Assembly: GCF_945859685.1 (NCBI RefSeq)
Contig: NC_079148.1
Coordinates: 868,001-932,000 of the forward strand
Reading direction: 5' to 3'
Length of the DNA stretch: 64,000 nt
From: Eupeodes corollae
Lineage: Eukaryota > Arthropoda > Insecta > Diptera > Syrphidae
This document shows positions 34,980 to 46,661 of the stretch, in pieces; within the stretch, counting starts at the first letter, position 1, and each line of letters starts with the position of its first letter. The notes under the pieces were generated by a model that was not told the origin of the DNA, ran no database searches, and saw only the letters and a program-made list of their open reading frames with translations. The position numbers and the translations under genes were made by a program.

Positions 34980-35195
34980 ATGACTGGGAAAGACATTCAC
35001 CTAGTGCGGCCAAAGAACGAATCTCTGTACTTGACAGTACGACCTAAGGGTATACTGATTAACATTCCTGGAATTTTTTGTGACATCGCGTATGTGACCC
35101 TTCCACAGGAGGTGGTTTTAGATACACATACCGAGAATTTTAAGGTTTTCAGTCCCCGTGATTCAAGTGCCACTCACGAACTGTTAACGCATTGA
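34980..35195 (-). mobile_element. Fragment of the CR1-like LINE family of 6.15-7.2 kb
   Basis: Minus-strand frame reads NHLLWKGHIRDVTKNSRNV, matching NHLLWNDHKRDVAKNAA at 6310-6390. At nucleotide level TTTTTGTGACATCGCGTATG..CCACAGGAGGTGG parallels TTTTTGGCGACATCGCGTTTG..CCACAAGAGGTGG. About 200 bp of the RT C-terminal side, dead. Confidence 0.7.
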
Positions 35196-36115
35196 AAAAT
35201 TGTTTTTAAATATGAATATGTACCCAAACAAAATTTCTAAAGGGAATGCCAATTTTCTATGGAGCGTTCACCAAGAGTGTAAAATGAGTATCATCATTTT
35301 CAAAATCGTTAAAAGGTAAGCTAAGATATTTAAACTTGAAACTTTACCAGTATTTAAAAAAGAATTTCTGTTTTCCTTCAAAATAACTGTTTCTATCTTG
35401 GAAGAAACAAAAGGTAATAATTGCATTATGTATTGAAAGGTATTTGTGAAGGCTTTATAATATAAGCTTCATTATTCTTTTCCAGAGTCCAGGTCTCGAG
35501 ATATTTGGATTTTAGTTCTTTTAAAACGTAATTTTTTTAGCTGCTTCTTGTAGACAAATATCTTTGAAAAATCAATGCTGACATATGCTGTTTTTGGAAT
35601 CAACATACATCAATTTTTAAAACCTTTAAATTATCCAAATATGAATTGTTGAGGGGAATAATTAAGCTTTTGTTTGAAAGATAACAAAAATAACTATTAT
35701 TTGATATTGGAACTGTGTACCTCGCAAGATATAAAAAGTTATTTTGGCAGAAAACAAAAATGCTCTTTTTACTACTACTCACTTCAAGTTCACAATCGAA
35801 GCTTTTCTGTGAACAATTTTGAATATTTTTCCACTTTTATTACAATTTAACACCCAAGAAACTGGGAAGACTTGCAGGCTTCCAGATATTGGTAGGCCTT
35901 TATTTGATGGTTGATCTTTAATATTTTTGCAGTCAATATTAAATTGGGCTGTTTCTTAATTGCAGCGATACCTTTTACAAAAGACATATTCTCTGTCATG
36001 TTTATAGTTAGGTTTCAAGTTATTGTTTTAAAATGGGGCCAAGTTTTCTATGAATAACATAAATTGGAGTTAAGTTTAGCAAATACAAAATCACGATGGT
36101 AGGTTTTTAGAGTAT
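35196..36115. other. AT-rich spacer, nothing recognised
   Basis: No gene or repeat family found. Confidence 0.55.
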
Positions 36116-36895
36116 TTTGAAATCCGTTGCGGAGTCAGACAGTGCCGTATTCTGTCGCCAATATTGTTTTTGTTGGTGATAAGCGATTTATTGCGCGCAG
36201 CTTTGTTAGGTAGTGGAGGGATCCAACGGACTTTGACATCCTATTTAAAGCAATTGAATCACGCGGACGATGTTTGCTTACTCTCTCATAGGATCATGGA
36301 TCTCCATCGAGATGGAGGAGAGAGACAACAAATGTGGAGAGAGAAGCAGAAGTCGTTTAGCTGAAAATTAATTCCGGCAAAACAAAAATGATCAGCCTAG
36401 GAACCCGATCATCCTTTTAAATAAATACTTTCTTGCAACCGGTGGAAAAACTGGAGAGCTTTCAATACCTTGGAAGTATCGAAGGCGGAACCGAACAAAA
36501 GAGACATTTCTAGGAATAACTCTATCAGCTTAAGAACAAAGCTACGGCTCCGTCGCACAAATGTCGAATCTGTTCTTCTAAATGGGTGTTGCACTTGGGA
36601 GGTTACTTTAACCATTAAAAGAAAGCTGCAAACCCTCGTGAAGAGATGTCTTCGTTACAGAATATCATAGAACAACAGGTCAGGAACCTATAGACTCTAT
36701 TATACGAAGGCGAATGTTGCAATGGATTAGACATACGCTTCGGATGATTAACGACTGCATTGCAAGCCAAGCAATGCAGTCAGTCGAGTAGGAATCAGCG
36801 TCACTAGGCAAGAGTTGAAGGCAGCTGAAACACATCTCCGGAAACCGCACACTATGGCTCGTAGGCGTAGTACTATGCCCCTTAAGTAAGTAAAG
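36116..36895 (+). mobile_element. LINE 3' fragment, same family as 1565-2190
   Basis: Reads GVRQCRILSPILFLLVISDL, then LNHADDVCLLSHRIMDLH with a HADD box where the family has YADD (about 36255-36310). A deleted stretch is followed by SISLRTKLRLRRTNVESVLL, then RRRMLQWIRHTLRM and a NRTLWLVGVV-type end near 36860. The 3' end has AAGTAAGTAAAGTAAAT (36884-36900), a short-repeat tail usual for such LINEs. The altered catalytic box and frameshifts show it is dead. Confidence 0.82.
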
Positions 36896-37073
36896 TAAAT
36901 ACAAAATCAGCACTTATAAATATGCTCCAATATGTTAATGTTAACAATTTAACATTTTTAGAAAATCCAATTGACAGTGGTTTCAACAAAAACTATAAAA
37001 AATATTACTTAAGTTATGCAATGTTTTGAATATTTGGACAGAAAACAGCTTAAACTTCATTTTTTCATTGTAT

Positions 37074-38010
37074 GGTTAGGTTAGTTAAGTTAGGTTGAAG
37101 TGGCTGTGTATGATGGAGTAAGAAACACTTAATTCAGTAGTTTTGTACACATTGTGTTACCACATGAATTTCGAGGCGTTTTTTTGAGCTCAATGAAATC
37201 AATTTAAGTCGCTTACGAAACTTGCAAGGCTAATTATGTTACTATATTTGAGATCGTTAGTGAAGAATTCTACTAGGAGGCCTTACGTTTTTGAGCTAAG
37301 GCAGGATATTTGCAAAGGAGGGTAAAGAACTGTCAGGCATATTCTGCTATTCATCGAGGGAATTTTACTTGAATTTTTACTAATTACTATTCTGCTATTC
37401 ATTCGATTGAATCTGTGTATGTCTTTAACGTCGGTAATACTGCGCAGTATTCTTCTATTTACGTGAAAGAATTCGTTTTATATAATTCAGATCAGCATAT
37501 GAAATGCAGCGGATGTTTCATTTGACGTCTGGTTTGCTAATTGTTGTTAAAAAAATGTAAGTTAAAACTAATTTATTGCTCAATTAAGAATATTTGTTTT
37601 ATAAATAAAAGATGATTAACATTTTTAGGGGAAGAATGACACTTTCTAACATTTCTCCGAAGCTCTCTGTTTGAGGATTCTCTTATTCCTCTGTTGACAA
37701 TTGGAATAAAAAGTCCAATATTGACCATTTCCAAAAATTACACAAACTAAACAATTGGATTAATTTTCGTATTAATCAAAACAATTTATTCAACATTCTC
37801 AAGATTGTCACATTAACAGCTGTTTACGTGAATATCAAATTGGTTTGGGATAATGTAGTTCACCCGATGGATAGCAGAATGCAAAGGCAGTGTGAACGGG
37901 AATCGAATATACAATCCACGTGAACAGGAGAATAGGGCTATGTTTTCTTCTTCCTCGTCCTTACAGCTTCTGCAAATGTCATTTGAGAATACGCCTAACC
38001 GCGTGGCATG
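37074..38010 (-). mobile_element. LINE 3' end with RNase H-side coding trace
   Basis: Minus-strand 38010-37945 reads HATRLGVFSNDICRSCKDEE, typical of the zinc-knuckle-like 'CRxC..EEE' end of I/R1-type LINE ORF2. The other end, at 37074-37100, carries GGTTAGGTTAGTTAAGTTAG followed by GTTGAAGTGGCTGTG, a dispersed 3'-UTR signature I know from fly genomes, with TTAGGT-like terminal repeats. The middle is heavily decayed, and a 160-bp block with TTCTGCTATTCAT occurs twice (37350, 37390). Confidence 0.5.
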
Positions 38011-39449
38011 CTTTCATAATTAAACAATGATAGTTTAGAAAACGTCGATTTTCAACAAATTAATTTAACTGTCAGAACGTTCGAGTCTATGCAAACCAAG
38101 TATTAAAGAATCAAGTAACCAATTTTAATAAAAAATCGAATCTTTTGACATATCAAATGAAATTAAAGAAAGGTATTTCCATTATTTGTTCACCATTTAT
38201 TTTAAACATTTTTGTATTGCATCTATTTAAAATTATCATCGCTTAAAGAAGTTGCAATCGATTTCTTAACAAAAGCTTCTAATAAACCAATATACATACA
38301 TCTTTAACTTCGTCTACCACAATACAGGGAGCTGTTAAAAATACACTCCTGCTAATTTTACACAGTTCACTTTCCGGTCAATAATAATTCCTCCTATATG
38401 CATATTTCCATCACCACCGTAAATATTAACTCCTTAAACCAATTTCATAATTAAAGTGAAATGTGTCTTAAGGAAAACCAAGCAAAACAAAATATGAATG
38501 TGTCAATCTAAATTTAAGATTTAATATGCAGCATGACGTCAATTATCTGAAATGCCAATTATGCGATATGTCAATCATATCTTTACCAGAAAAAAAAACT
38601 TCCAAGGAAAAGTAAGAACGAACGAAGAAAAATCTAAAAGACTACATAATTTAATTTACACGTGGCAAATGAAAGGTACATTATTATAGACGATGAGATT
38701 TAGATCAAGTCGGAAAAACAGTGAGAGTGAGTAAGAGGTGGTGGTAAAAAAGTTCATAATATGATTGAAGGGAGAAGGAGAATAAATTTTAAACTTTTTG
38801 CTTTTCTATGAATAATTGGAGCCAGGTTTATAATTTATGTTTTGTACCTTTGTAAAGTTTTTATTATTCGTGTTTTTGTTTTTATGTTTATGTTCTTTGC
38901 AGGTATTGAGACTTCTTAAAGTAATGAGAGTAATGAAATTCAAGTCCATCATCGATAGGAAATTTTGTTTTATGTTTAAGAAGATTAAATAATTGATTTT
39001 TAGCAACTTATTAAGGACTTACAAAAATTCTGTAAAATGTCGTTTAGTGTCCAAAAAATGCTAAAATTTATTAAGAAAAAAACATAATAAACTTTCTACC
39101 TAAATTATGTTAATTAATAATATTGTAATTAAAATAAATCAATACATAGGTGGCACAACAGCTCGTAGGGACTTACATCTCCCAACCTATAGTTTTGATT
39201 CCGAATTGTTTTTTTAAGAAAGAACCTTTCATGACAAGATTATTACTTTTGGAAAATTTGTCAATTCTTCGCAAGAAAATATAAGAACTTAAGGTGGCAC
39301 AGGGATTACCTAAATTTATAATTGTTCATCAAAAAACATAATAATAAGATTTTCTAAATTTTAATTTAGACCTTTCAAAAACGTATGATTATGAAATTAC
39401 AAATTCCTATTAGACATTAAGGGCGTTTTTTTGGTATTCCTTATGAAAT
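38011..39449. other. AT-rich spacer, nothing recognised
   Basis: No gene found. The minus-strand 66-codon frame at 38806-39006 is AT-driven. Confidence 0.55.
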
Positions 39450-40940
39450 GCAGTGAGAAATTGCCAGCAAAACGATCCACAGTAGCCAGATTTTTGTATT
39501 TAAAAATTGGTACAACTCAAAGAAGATCTGTTAGAATAATAATAAAAAAAACACACAAATGGAAGAAAATTTTGTGAAAATTAAAAGTTAAAATTAACTT
39601 TAGCAAAAAAAAACTAACTAAAACTAATAAAATGGACAATTTTTAAGAAGAAATGGTAAGAAAACATCTGGAAATTAAGATTCTATAAAACTAGTTCATT
39701 TAACAATTGCAGCTTTGACATAAAATAAATACTTCAAGAAGGGGATTTGTTCGTAGACTACTACATTAACATGTGGTGTTGAAGCTCGACTAAATTCTTT
39801 ATATACCTGAATCGAGTTCAAATGAGCTTAATTCGACTCGATTTCGGTTGGGGATCGGAGTCGAGTCAAAATTTTTGAAGAAAAAAAAGATTTATTTAAT
39901 CTAAACTAAGATAAACCTTTAGTGAAAACATTGAAAGACTTAATTATCTTTTCTACTCTTGCAAACTAAGCCCATTTTCATTAGCAAAACTAAATAATAT
40001 GAACAGTAAGAGTTTGATTTGTTTCTCCAATGGAAAACACATGATTTCAAATGCACAACTACTCAACGAACACAGCCATCAAGATTCAAATGAAATATAA
40101 TCGTGCCAATATTTGAGAACGAAATCACATAAGATCCTTTCGAGACTCGTATAAATGTCAAAAACCCATCCCTAGCAAGATTCTACTCTAACTTTTATCG
40201 GTAGTATTCATACTATGGATATTGTTTTTGTTTTTCGTGTAAGACCCTTCTATACTATGGATAGATTTTCCAACAAAACACGGATATTTTTGAGATCACT
40301 TTGATTTGTCAAAATTAAAAGTTCTGACTTTTAAGTCTTAGAATCCAGATTCTAGATTCATGGTTTTGAGAAAGATGTCAGTGTGGTCATTCGATCGTTT
40401 TTAATACCTTTTTTCGTCGTCCATGTCTTAAGAACCAGCAGAGTTATTACGTGCGTTTTGTTCGCATTTCATATATAGTAAAGTGAGAAATTCCCAACAA
40501 AACGATCCGCAGTGGCCAGATTTTTGCATTTAAAAATTGGAACAACTGAAAGACGATCTGTCAAAATAATAATAAAAAACTTCAAAAAGGGGGTTTGTTC
40601 GTAGACTACTACATTAACATGTGGTGTTGAAGCGAGCTTGAAGCTCGCCTCAATTCTTTATATACCTGCATCGAGCTGAGATTCATCTATTCTAAACTGA
40701 GATAAACCTTTTTTGGAAACATAACAAAACATAAATCTCTTTTCTATTGTTTTTTCTTGCAAAATAAGCCCAGATCACATAAGATCCATTCGAGGCTCGT
40801 ATAAATGTCAAAAACCTATCCATAGTGAGATTCTACTCTAACTTTTATCGGTATTCTCACTATGGATATTGTTTTTTGTTATTCGTGTAAAATCCTACTT
40901 TACTATGGATAGATTTCCCAACAAAACACGGGCATTGACT
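39450..40940 (+). repeat. Local tandem duplication with length-changed second unit
   Basis: Three blocks recur in order: AGTGAGAAATT.CCA.CAAAACGATCC (39452 and 40480), TTCGTAGACTACTACATTAA (39748 and 40594), and GGCTCGTATAAATGTCAAAA-type sequence (40143 and 40793). Offsets shrink from about 1030 to 845 to 658 bp, so about 185 bp was lost or gained twice. The third block holds the hairpin below. Confidence 0.8.
40817..40868. repeat. Perfect 14-bp inverted repeat, 24-bp loop
   Basis: TATCCATAGTGAGA (40817-40830) pairs with TCTCACTATGGATA (40855-40868). The other duplication unit keeps only part of it, so either this unit is better preserved or it was repaired by conversion. No terminator or RNA gene role is implied. 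Confidence 0.8.
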
Positions 40941-41637
40941 TTAAATATATTTTATTTTACAGATAGTAACATCAAAATATGGAAAAGGACTTTCAAAAAT
41001 ATCTAGCTTGTGTTTTGTTTACTATTTAAGTTTAAAAAAAGTCTAACATTTGGCACATTAAAGAACAACTGTATGAAAATGAGGATATCGCTTTTGATGA
41101 TGATGATGGATTTTTTTAAAACGTGTACAAATTGTTAAAAATTGTTTTTTTACTCGAATTACTTGGGAACGAATAAAGGTATTCACTTGAAAATGATATT
41201 ATTTTGTAAAAAACTATTATTATTAAAATTTAAAAAAAATGTCAAAAACTTTCAATTGACAATTTTTAGCGTCCCGAATATCTCGACAAAAAAAAACAGC
41301 TCAAACTTCAAGTATACTGATAGTATATTTTTTGAAGTTCCTTAAATGACAATGTGGCTTATTGAAAAATGTTCAACACAATGTTTGGGTCTGTGTTCTT
41401 GATATGATTTTGTTGTGTTTTTTTATGACTTAATACTTATAAAAAAAATTTACCTCGAAGAGTTTGTTTTTATAACTTCAAGTTTAATATTATCAACTTA
41501 AGGGAAATCCTATTTTTAAAAGTTGTTTTTCTTTAAATACTTCAAAGCTTAATAGAAAATAAAAAAATATTTTTGAAAATAGTATGTAGACTTTCTGTTA
41601 TAAGACTTCATGCGTAGTCTTCTATCATTCTTTTTTT
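40941..41637. other. AT-rich spacer, nothing recognised
   Basis: No gene. The 67-codon open frame at 41142-41345 is Lys/Phe/Asn-rich AT translation. Confidence 0.55.
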
Positions 41638-41905
41638 CTAATTAATATCTTCGTGAAAATGCTCACTTTGCTCTTCCAAATAAGCACCAACATTGTCCTT
41701 AAATTTTTCAAAGTGAATGTGTAGCATACGAATTTTAAAGGATTGTTGACATCCCATTAGCAATTGTCAGCTCTGTTGTTGCCAAGAAAATTTTGTACTA
41801 CATATTTAAAGCTATTCCAAGACCGCCGTTTTTGAGTATTGACTAGCTCTGAAAATACATTGCTGGCCATAACCTTCTTAACGTATTGGCCTGGGATAAA
41901 GTAGG
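41638..41905 (-). pseudogene. Decayed copy of an uncharacterised arthropod multicopy gene
   Basis: Minus strand reads QYVKKVMASNVFSELV, KRRSWNSFKYVVQNFLGNNR with ADN, and after a frameshift FKIRMLHIHFEKFKDNVGAY, LEEQSEHFHEDIN. I know this order ('W.SF..V..NFLGN.KA.NY', 'K.HFL.SHL..FP.N.G..S.EQGERFHQDI') from many insect hypothetical proteins that occur in numerous copies, but I know no function for it. One stop and one frameshift within 90 codons. It is probably dispersed by a mobile element. Confidence 0.6.
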
Positions 41906-42555
41906 ACAGCAATTCATTAAATATTTTAATTATTCAGAATATTCTTCAGGAATCGAAGAGCTTTAACGAATTAATTCATAAGTCCAAATTTTATGTTAGA
42001 AGTATCAATACACTTTTAGTCTTCAAAATTTGGTCTGATTTTCAATTTGCAGCCTGTTATTTTTGTATTAAATTGAACATAATTCTCTTTGAAAACTTCC
42101 TCAAAGCGTATCCTTACTTTTAAAAATTGTATCAAAATAATTAAAGTTATTTCGGTACAACTAAACAAAAAATAAAAATAAAAATAAAGAGTTAACACAA
42201 AGCATTTGTGCCCAATCTTGTTAAATAAAATAAAAATTAGGTAAACATTTTTAAAATTTTCTACTTTAAGCAAAGTAGTGTGTTAATGGCTTTTCACACC
42301 AAGTCCAAAACCCGGTCTTCGCAAAATTATCTTTTTTGGCTGAAAACCTACATCGAAAACTCAAGTTTTCCATAAATTTTTGGTAAACCACAAGTTTTCT
42401 TAAACCACAAGTTTTATATAAAACCTCTCGAAAACTAGCAGCAATTCAAAGTTGAAATAAATAAACAAAACTTTCGAAACATTCAGCGCTCAAATTAATG
42501 TAAACAAAACAGCTGATGGCTGCTGTCAAAACAAATATTTCATTTTGAAATAGAT
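41906..42555. other. Spacer; possibly ancestral upstream flank of the HPF1 copy
   Basis: AT-rich. CCACAAGTTTTCTTAAACCA shows a short direct repeat (42388-42410). From about 42480 a GCTGATGGCTGCTGTCA patch precedes the pseudogene. Nothing coding recognised. Confidence 0.45.
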
Positions 42556-43400
42556 TTGGTCGTGTTAAGTAATATTATTTATACAATTTCCTTACAAAAT
42601 AAGAATTATTGCTTTTTTTTATTTACAGAATATGGAAGAGAAATAAAAGGAAACTTTGGGAGAGCTGCGTGGCAACAAAAACACGTCGAGAATAAATGCC
42701 CGGTTACAATTTGCGGCACTGGCGGTTCTTTTATGATCTTCCAAAGTTTCAAACGCTCTTTCTTAAGCGAGGAACCGGAATTAACTATGGCTACTGGCGT
42801 TACAACCCCAAGGACGAGTAAGACTTGCTCATAGTTCGTAATAACGTTTCCAAGGGATGCGTCTTCGAACTCGTTGCCACAAATATGTTCGACGTTTTCG
42901 CTTACTACCTGGAGAAAGACTTTTCGGTAACTCCCTTCAATTACAAGGGTTTGGGAGATATGAGAAAGGCAATAAGTTCATTTGTGGAGAAGAATAAGTA
43001 TGAAAAAAATCTCTGGTGGAGGCTATGTCGCAGCGGACTAGGAAAATCTGCGCCAAAACATTCCACAATATGGGAATCGTTGTTCCACTAAATAAAACAC
43101 CAACATTGGGCTATCGCCCCTTAATGGACAGCGATGCTTACATCAAGAAGATACTCAAACCTTTGGACAAGCCAGGCGAGTCCTCAAATGGAGAAACTAA
43201 AGAGATCGTCATGGAGAAATTCCAGCCCATCATAACAGCTTCAGTGATCGCTCTGGATGAGTGTGATTTTGGTACGAATCTGGAACTATAAGTTGTTCTG
43301 GCGATTCTGAAGGGACTTTTGCCAACAGAAGCAATAGTCATAAGCTCAGTACTTTGGATTGAATTTGTTGTGAAAGAAAAGAGAAAATGTTTTAAATAAA
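42556..43400 (+). pseudogene. HPF1: HPF1 (histone PARylation factor 1) pseudogene
   Basis: Frames give NLRHWRFFYDLPKFQTLFLK, GTGINYGYWRYNPKDE, stop (42819-42821), DLLIVRNNVSKGCVFELVAT, NMFDVFAYYLEKDF; then, after a frameshift in an A-run at about 43002-43008, KTFHNMGIVVPLNKTPTLGY, RPLMDSDAYIKKILKPLDKP and TASVIALDECDFGTNLEL. These match HPF1 (human C4orf27, fly CG1218): the FYDPPEF, NVFAAVKLFL, GYRPLxExD and DECDxGxxLELG segments are its hallmarks, and the DECD-type acidic region includes the residue HPF1 contributes to the PARP1 active site. The C-terminal domain is degraded and AATAAA follows at 43395. An acceptor TTTTTTTTATTTACAG ends at 42628, and 64 bp upstream a TTAAGT (42565) looks like a dead GTAAGT donor, so the copy seems to retain an intron. 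Confidence 0.82.
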
Positions 43401-43584
43401 ATCAATTTTCACTGTAACAGTTTTGTTTGTTGTTGGTTCTATGATAAATTTTCTAGACAATTAGCTTCTCTTTAGTAATTTGTTTGGACCGGTTGAAGTA
43501 AACAAAGAGGAAAGCTTCAGTCAAGCGAGCTTGTACTTCTTATTGGTTCAGGGCTTGAGCCCAATTCCACCCATATAATAAAAA

Positions 43585-43965
43585 TAAAGGCTATAAGGTT
43601 TTAATTATAGCTATCATTGGTTTTCATCATTGAACATTTTTTTTCGACACCTTCAAGCGATTAGGAAAGTTAACTTTTTTGTTTTTGGTATTAAATTAAG
43701 GCAACTGTATAATTTTCTTTAACCTGGTTCTTAATTTTTCAGTAATGAATTGATTTTAATGAACAGCTTATTGTTGATGTCACATTTTGGAACAAAATCA
43801 TTCCACTTAAGCCATTCCATTTTCTTTGTATTATCCTCTATCAGTTGTAATTGGAATGATCAACTCTAACCTCAATCAGGAAATTTGTTTAATGAAAGAT
43901 ATTTTTAATGAAATATTCAATGATGAAAACCATTCCAATGATAGCTATAACTGGCCTCTAAGTGC
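43585..43965. mobile_element. MITE copy, same family as 13.0 kb
   Basis: Left end ATTATAGCTATCATTGGTTT (43603) with TCATCATTGAAC, right end inverted CCAATGATAGCTATAACTGG (to about 43958) preceded by TTCAATGATGAAAACC. Interior differs in length from other copies. It lies directly 3' of the HPF1 pseudogene. Confidence 0.7.
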
Positions 43966-46327
43966 TTATTAGGGGAATTGCACCTCCAATAAATTGTTGT
44001 TCCCAATCTGAATCTTTATTCTACTCTTTTTTTTTTAAAAACATTAATCTATTGTCACCCTGTGATACAAATCAAAAAGAAATTTGTACAAAGGTATTGA
44101 ACATAATAGTTAAATTAAAACTAACATCATCTAATTAGATGTACTAAAACTTTAAAGGCATACATAGGTATAAAATAAAAAAATGTGACATGAAAGTCTT
44201 AACAAGCCTATATCCAACAGTTGGAGAAAATGACTTAACTATTTTCTAGTAAGTATTTTGGGAACTTAATAAGAGAAAGGCACAATATGATTGTACCATA
44301 TTCATATTACATCAAATTAAACTCAATTAAAAGAAGAAGTCTCATGAAAATGTTACTTCTTAATGTGGTTTTTTGAAAAACCCTAATGAATGCAACTAGT
44401 GGACTCTATAACTTCGATCATGAAAAAGTAACAAATTTAATACAAATTATAGTTATTAAAATATCATTAAGACAATAACTTCAGACTTTCGATATAATTA
44501 TTATTATTTTTTTGAATGATCCCTAATCATGCATAAATAATGTACTAATTTATTCTTCCATGAGAAGCGAAATCAAAATAAAAGAGAAATTAATTTAAGT
44601 TTTCCCTAAAAGTAAAATTTTTATTTGACAAACAAATGTTTGACATTGATGCAATTTTGTTTGAAAAAAAAACATTAAACAGTTTCTGAATGTCTTTAAG
44701 AATATGTAATGTCCTAAAAGCTCATTAATTTATTTTATCTTCTTATAGCTATAATAATATAATAAAAAATATCAGCCTGACGTGGTGGTGGTTCAAGGAT
44801 ATTCTTTTATGACTTAAGATAGATAAAATATTTTTTTATGACAAGTTATAGTTTTGCGACATTTATCAGGGACAATATTGCAATACGAACACACACACGC
44901 ACATTACATCCTCTAAAAACCATCTAGATTCTAGGGAACTTGAAACGGCCATAAATGCCAACATTTTCAATGTGTTCAAACCGATACCAATGGAAAGTTA
45001 ATAATTTTTGGATAATAATACAATAATAAATGTATGTTATTAAAATTTCGGATAGAACTAATCTTTATGTCTTTATTAGTCTACAATTTGAATCTTTAAG
45101 TTCTGAGGTCAATAATGTAAACATGGACAAAGTTATCAGAGACTTAAATAAAACTCCGTGTATCCTTCAGTTTCATCAAAAATTCAAGGAAACTTAAGTA
45201 TCAAACGAAACGAAACAGACTTTGAAAAAAAATCTTCCCTTATTTTCTTTTAGAATTTTCTTTAGAAAATTCTATTTAAACGGATATCATATCGGAAATT
45301 ATGGTCAAAACTTTCGAGTAACCGAAGTTTATGCATTCAAAAAACAAATTCTCAAAGAAAGTCCTTACAAACTGTAACATACACAAACTTTTATCAGAAA
45401 AGTAATATAAAAGCCAACAAATATTTAAATGAAAATTACAAAAGTTCCTCACCCCGCCTATAGAAATAGAAACTCCATACATATAAGTTAATAAACAAAA
45501 GTTAAATTTTCTTTTTCCCTTTTTGTTAATACAATTGAATTCCTGAATACTCTTTTATGTACATAAATACATAGAAATATGAGCTAAGTGCTTATATCTC
45601 TTGCATGCCTATATGTGTAGTGTATATTAATCATAAGGCAAAAGATAATCACCATCAATAAATAATAAATTTATGTATTATTAAATGCCATATAAACCGC
45701 CAGGACACTCAAACTCAAACAATAGGCACACGTGATAGTGACGTAAAATCAAATTAAAGAATATTAAATGCACCAACCACCACCAATCGCAGGTTGTATA
45801 TCTATGGAACTCTATCACATAACAGTATCTTGTCATTCAGAGTCCGTATTGCCATGCAAACTATACTCCAGCGCCAGCTCTACCGCCCCCAACCCTGTCC
45901 GAAGACCGACGACGACGTCGACAACGACGGTCTACCTTTACAAATGAGTTTCTACAACGAAAATAAAAAAAACAGAGGATGATGTTCATAATGAAATAAG
46001 TGCCTGCATTCCCTCACTACCTCATACGCCTACCTAAGCCATCGGGCCTTAAACAAGAACTTGAGAAAGTTGAGCTACACACATTTTATTATGTTCATAT
46101 TTTCTTTTATTTTATTTTTGCTTATTCTTTTTTTGAAAAACATTAATTTTATATCGCTTTTTTATTTCCGTTTCCGTGAATGGTTTGCACGGTGCCCAAC
46201 ATACATGAATATTAAAAAAAGGGGGCGTCAAAAACGCACATATCTCAGTTTGGACGCTGCCGTACCATCGCCAGCGCCACTTCATTTGACGTGTCAGTCA
46301 GTCATCGTTCTAAACCCTCCCACTTAC
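43966..46327. other. AT-rich presumed intron; CpG-richer patch near its right end
   Basis: No gene. 44885-44960 contains ACACACACGCACATTACATC and TCTAGGGAACTTGAAACG, the end signature of the AT-rich repeat family at 50.3 kb. The stretch 45850-45945 is GC-richer (CCAGCGCCAGCTCTACCGCC; GACGACGACGTCGACAACGA). A 62-codon open frame crosses it but has no recognisable domain. Confidence 0.5.
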
Positions 46328-46630
46328 CATAAATTTATTTTATATCCAATATCCAATTTTTGTTGTTTTTGGCTGCTTTAGCGCTGCTTCTGCTGCTTTA
46401 ACTGCTTTTATTGTTGCTAATGCTAAACTGCTTGATATACTGTTATTCCAACAAATCTTACAAGATATATGCACTGTAATCCTTTTTTTTAACCGTTTTT
46501 TGTTTTTAAATTTATTTTCTCGCAAATGCGATGTGAATTTTAGAACGACGACGCGTCGTCGAAAAGAATGTTCAAAAACTGGTTAGTTTTACTAAACACA
46601 CACACTTCGTACTTAAAAAATCATAAATCA
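46328..46630 (-). promoter_or_regulatory. Candidate 5' non-coding exon (kirre leader?) with strong donor at 46328
   Basis: On the minus strand TTTATG|GTAAGTGGG is a near-consensus donor (GT at 46327-46326). Upstream of it is a leader-like tract of AGC repeats (AAAGCAGCAGAAGCAGCGCT, about 46395-46375) and no long frame. Joined to the acceptor at 3735 it would give a 42.6 kb intron. Long first introns are known for kirre in Drosophila. The left exon limit and promoter are not determined, so the 46630 boundary is only approximate. Confidence 0.3.
46546..46561. repeat. Perfect 16-bp CpG palindrome
   Basis: CGACGACGCGTCGTCG is its own reverse complement. It is exceptional in this AT-rich setting and lies within the candidate leader/promoter island. 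A binding site for a symmetric dimer is possible but unproven. Confidence 0.85.
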
Positions 46631-46661
46631 ATGAGCGAACTCAAAAAATCACACGAAAAGA

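Noticed and set aside
40817..40868. Hairpin as an RNA gene or transcription terminator
   Set aside because: It lies inside duplicated repeat DNA, has a 24-base loop, and hairpin terminators are not expected in an animal genome.
46061..46381. 106-codon plus-strand frame
   Set aside because: Starts in T-rich low-complexity sequence and overlaps the candidate minus-strand leader; no domain recognised.
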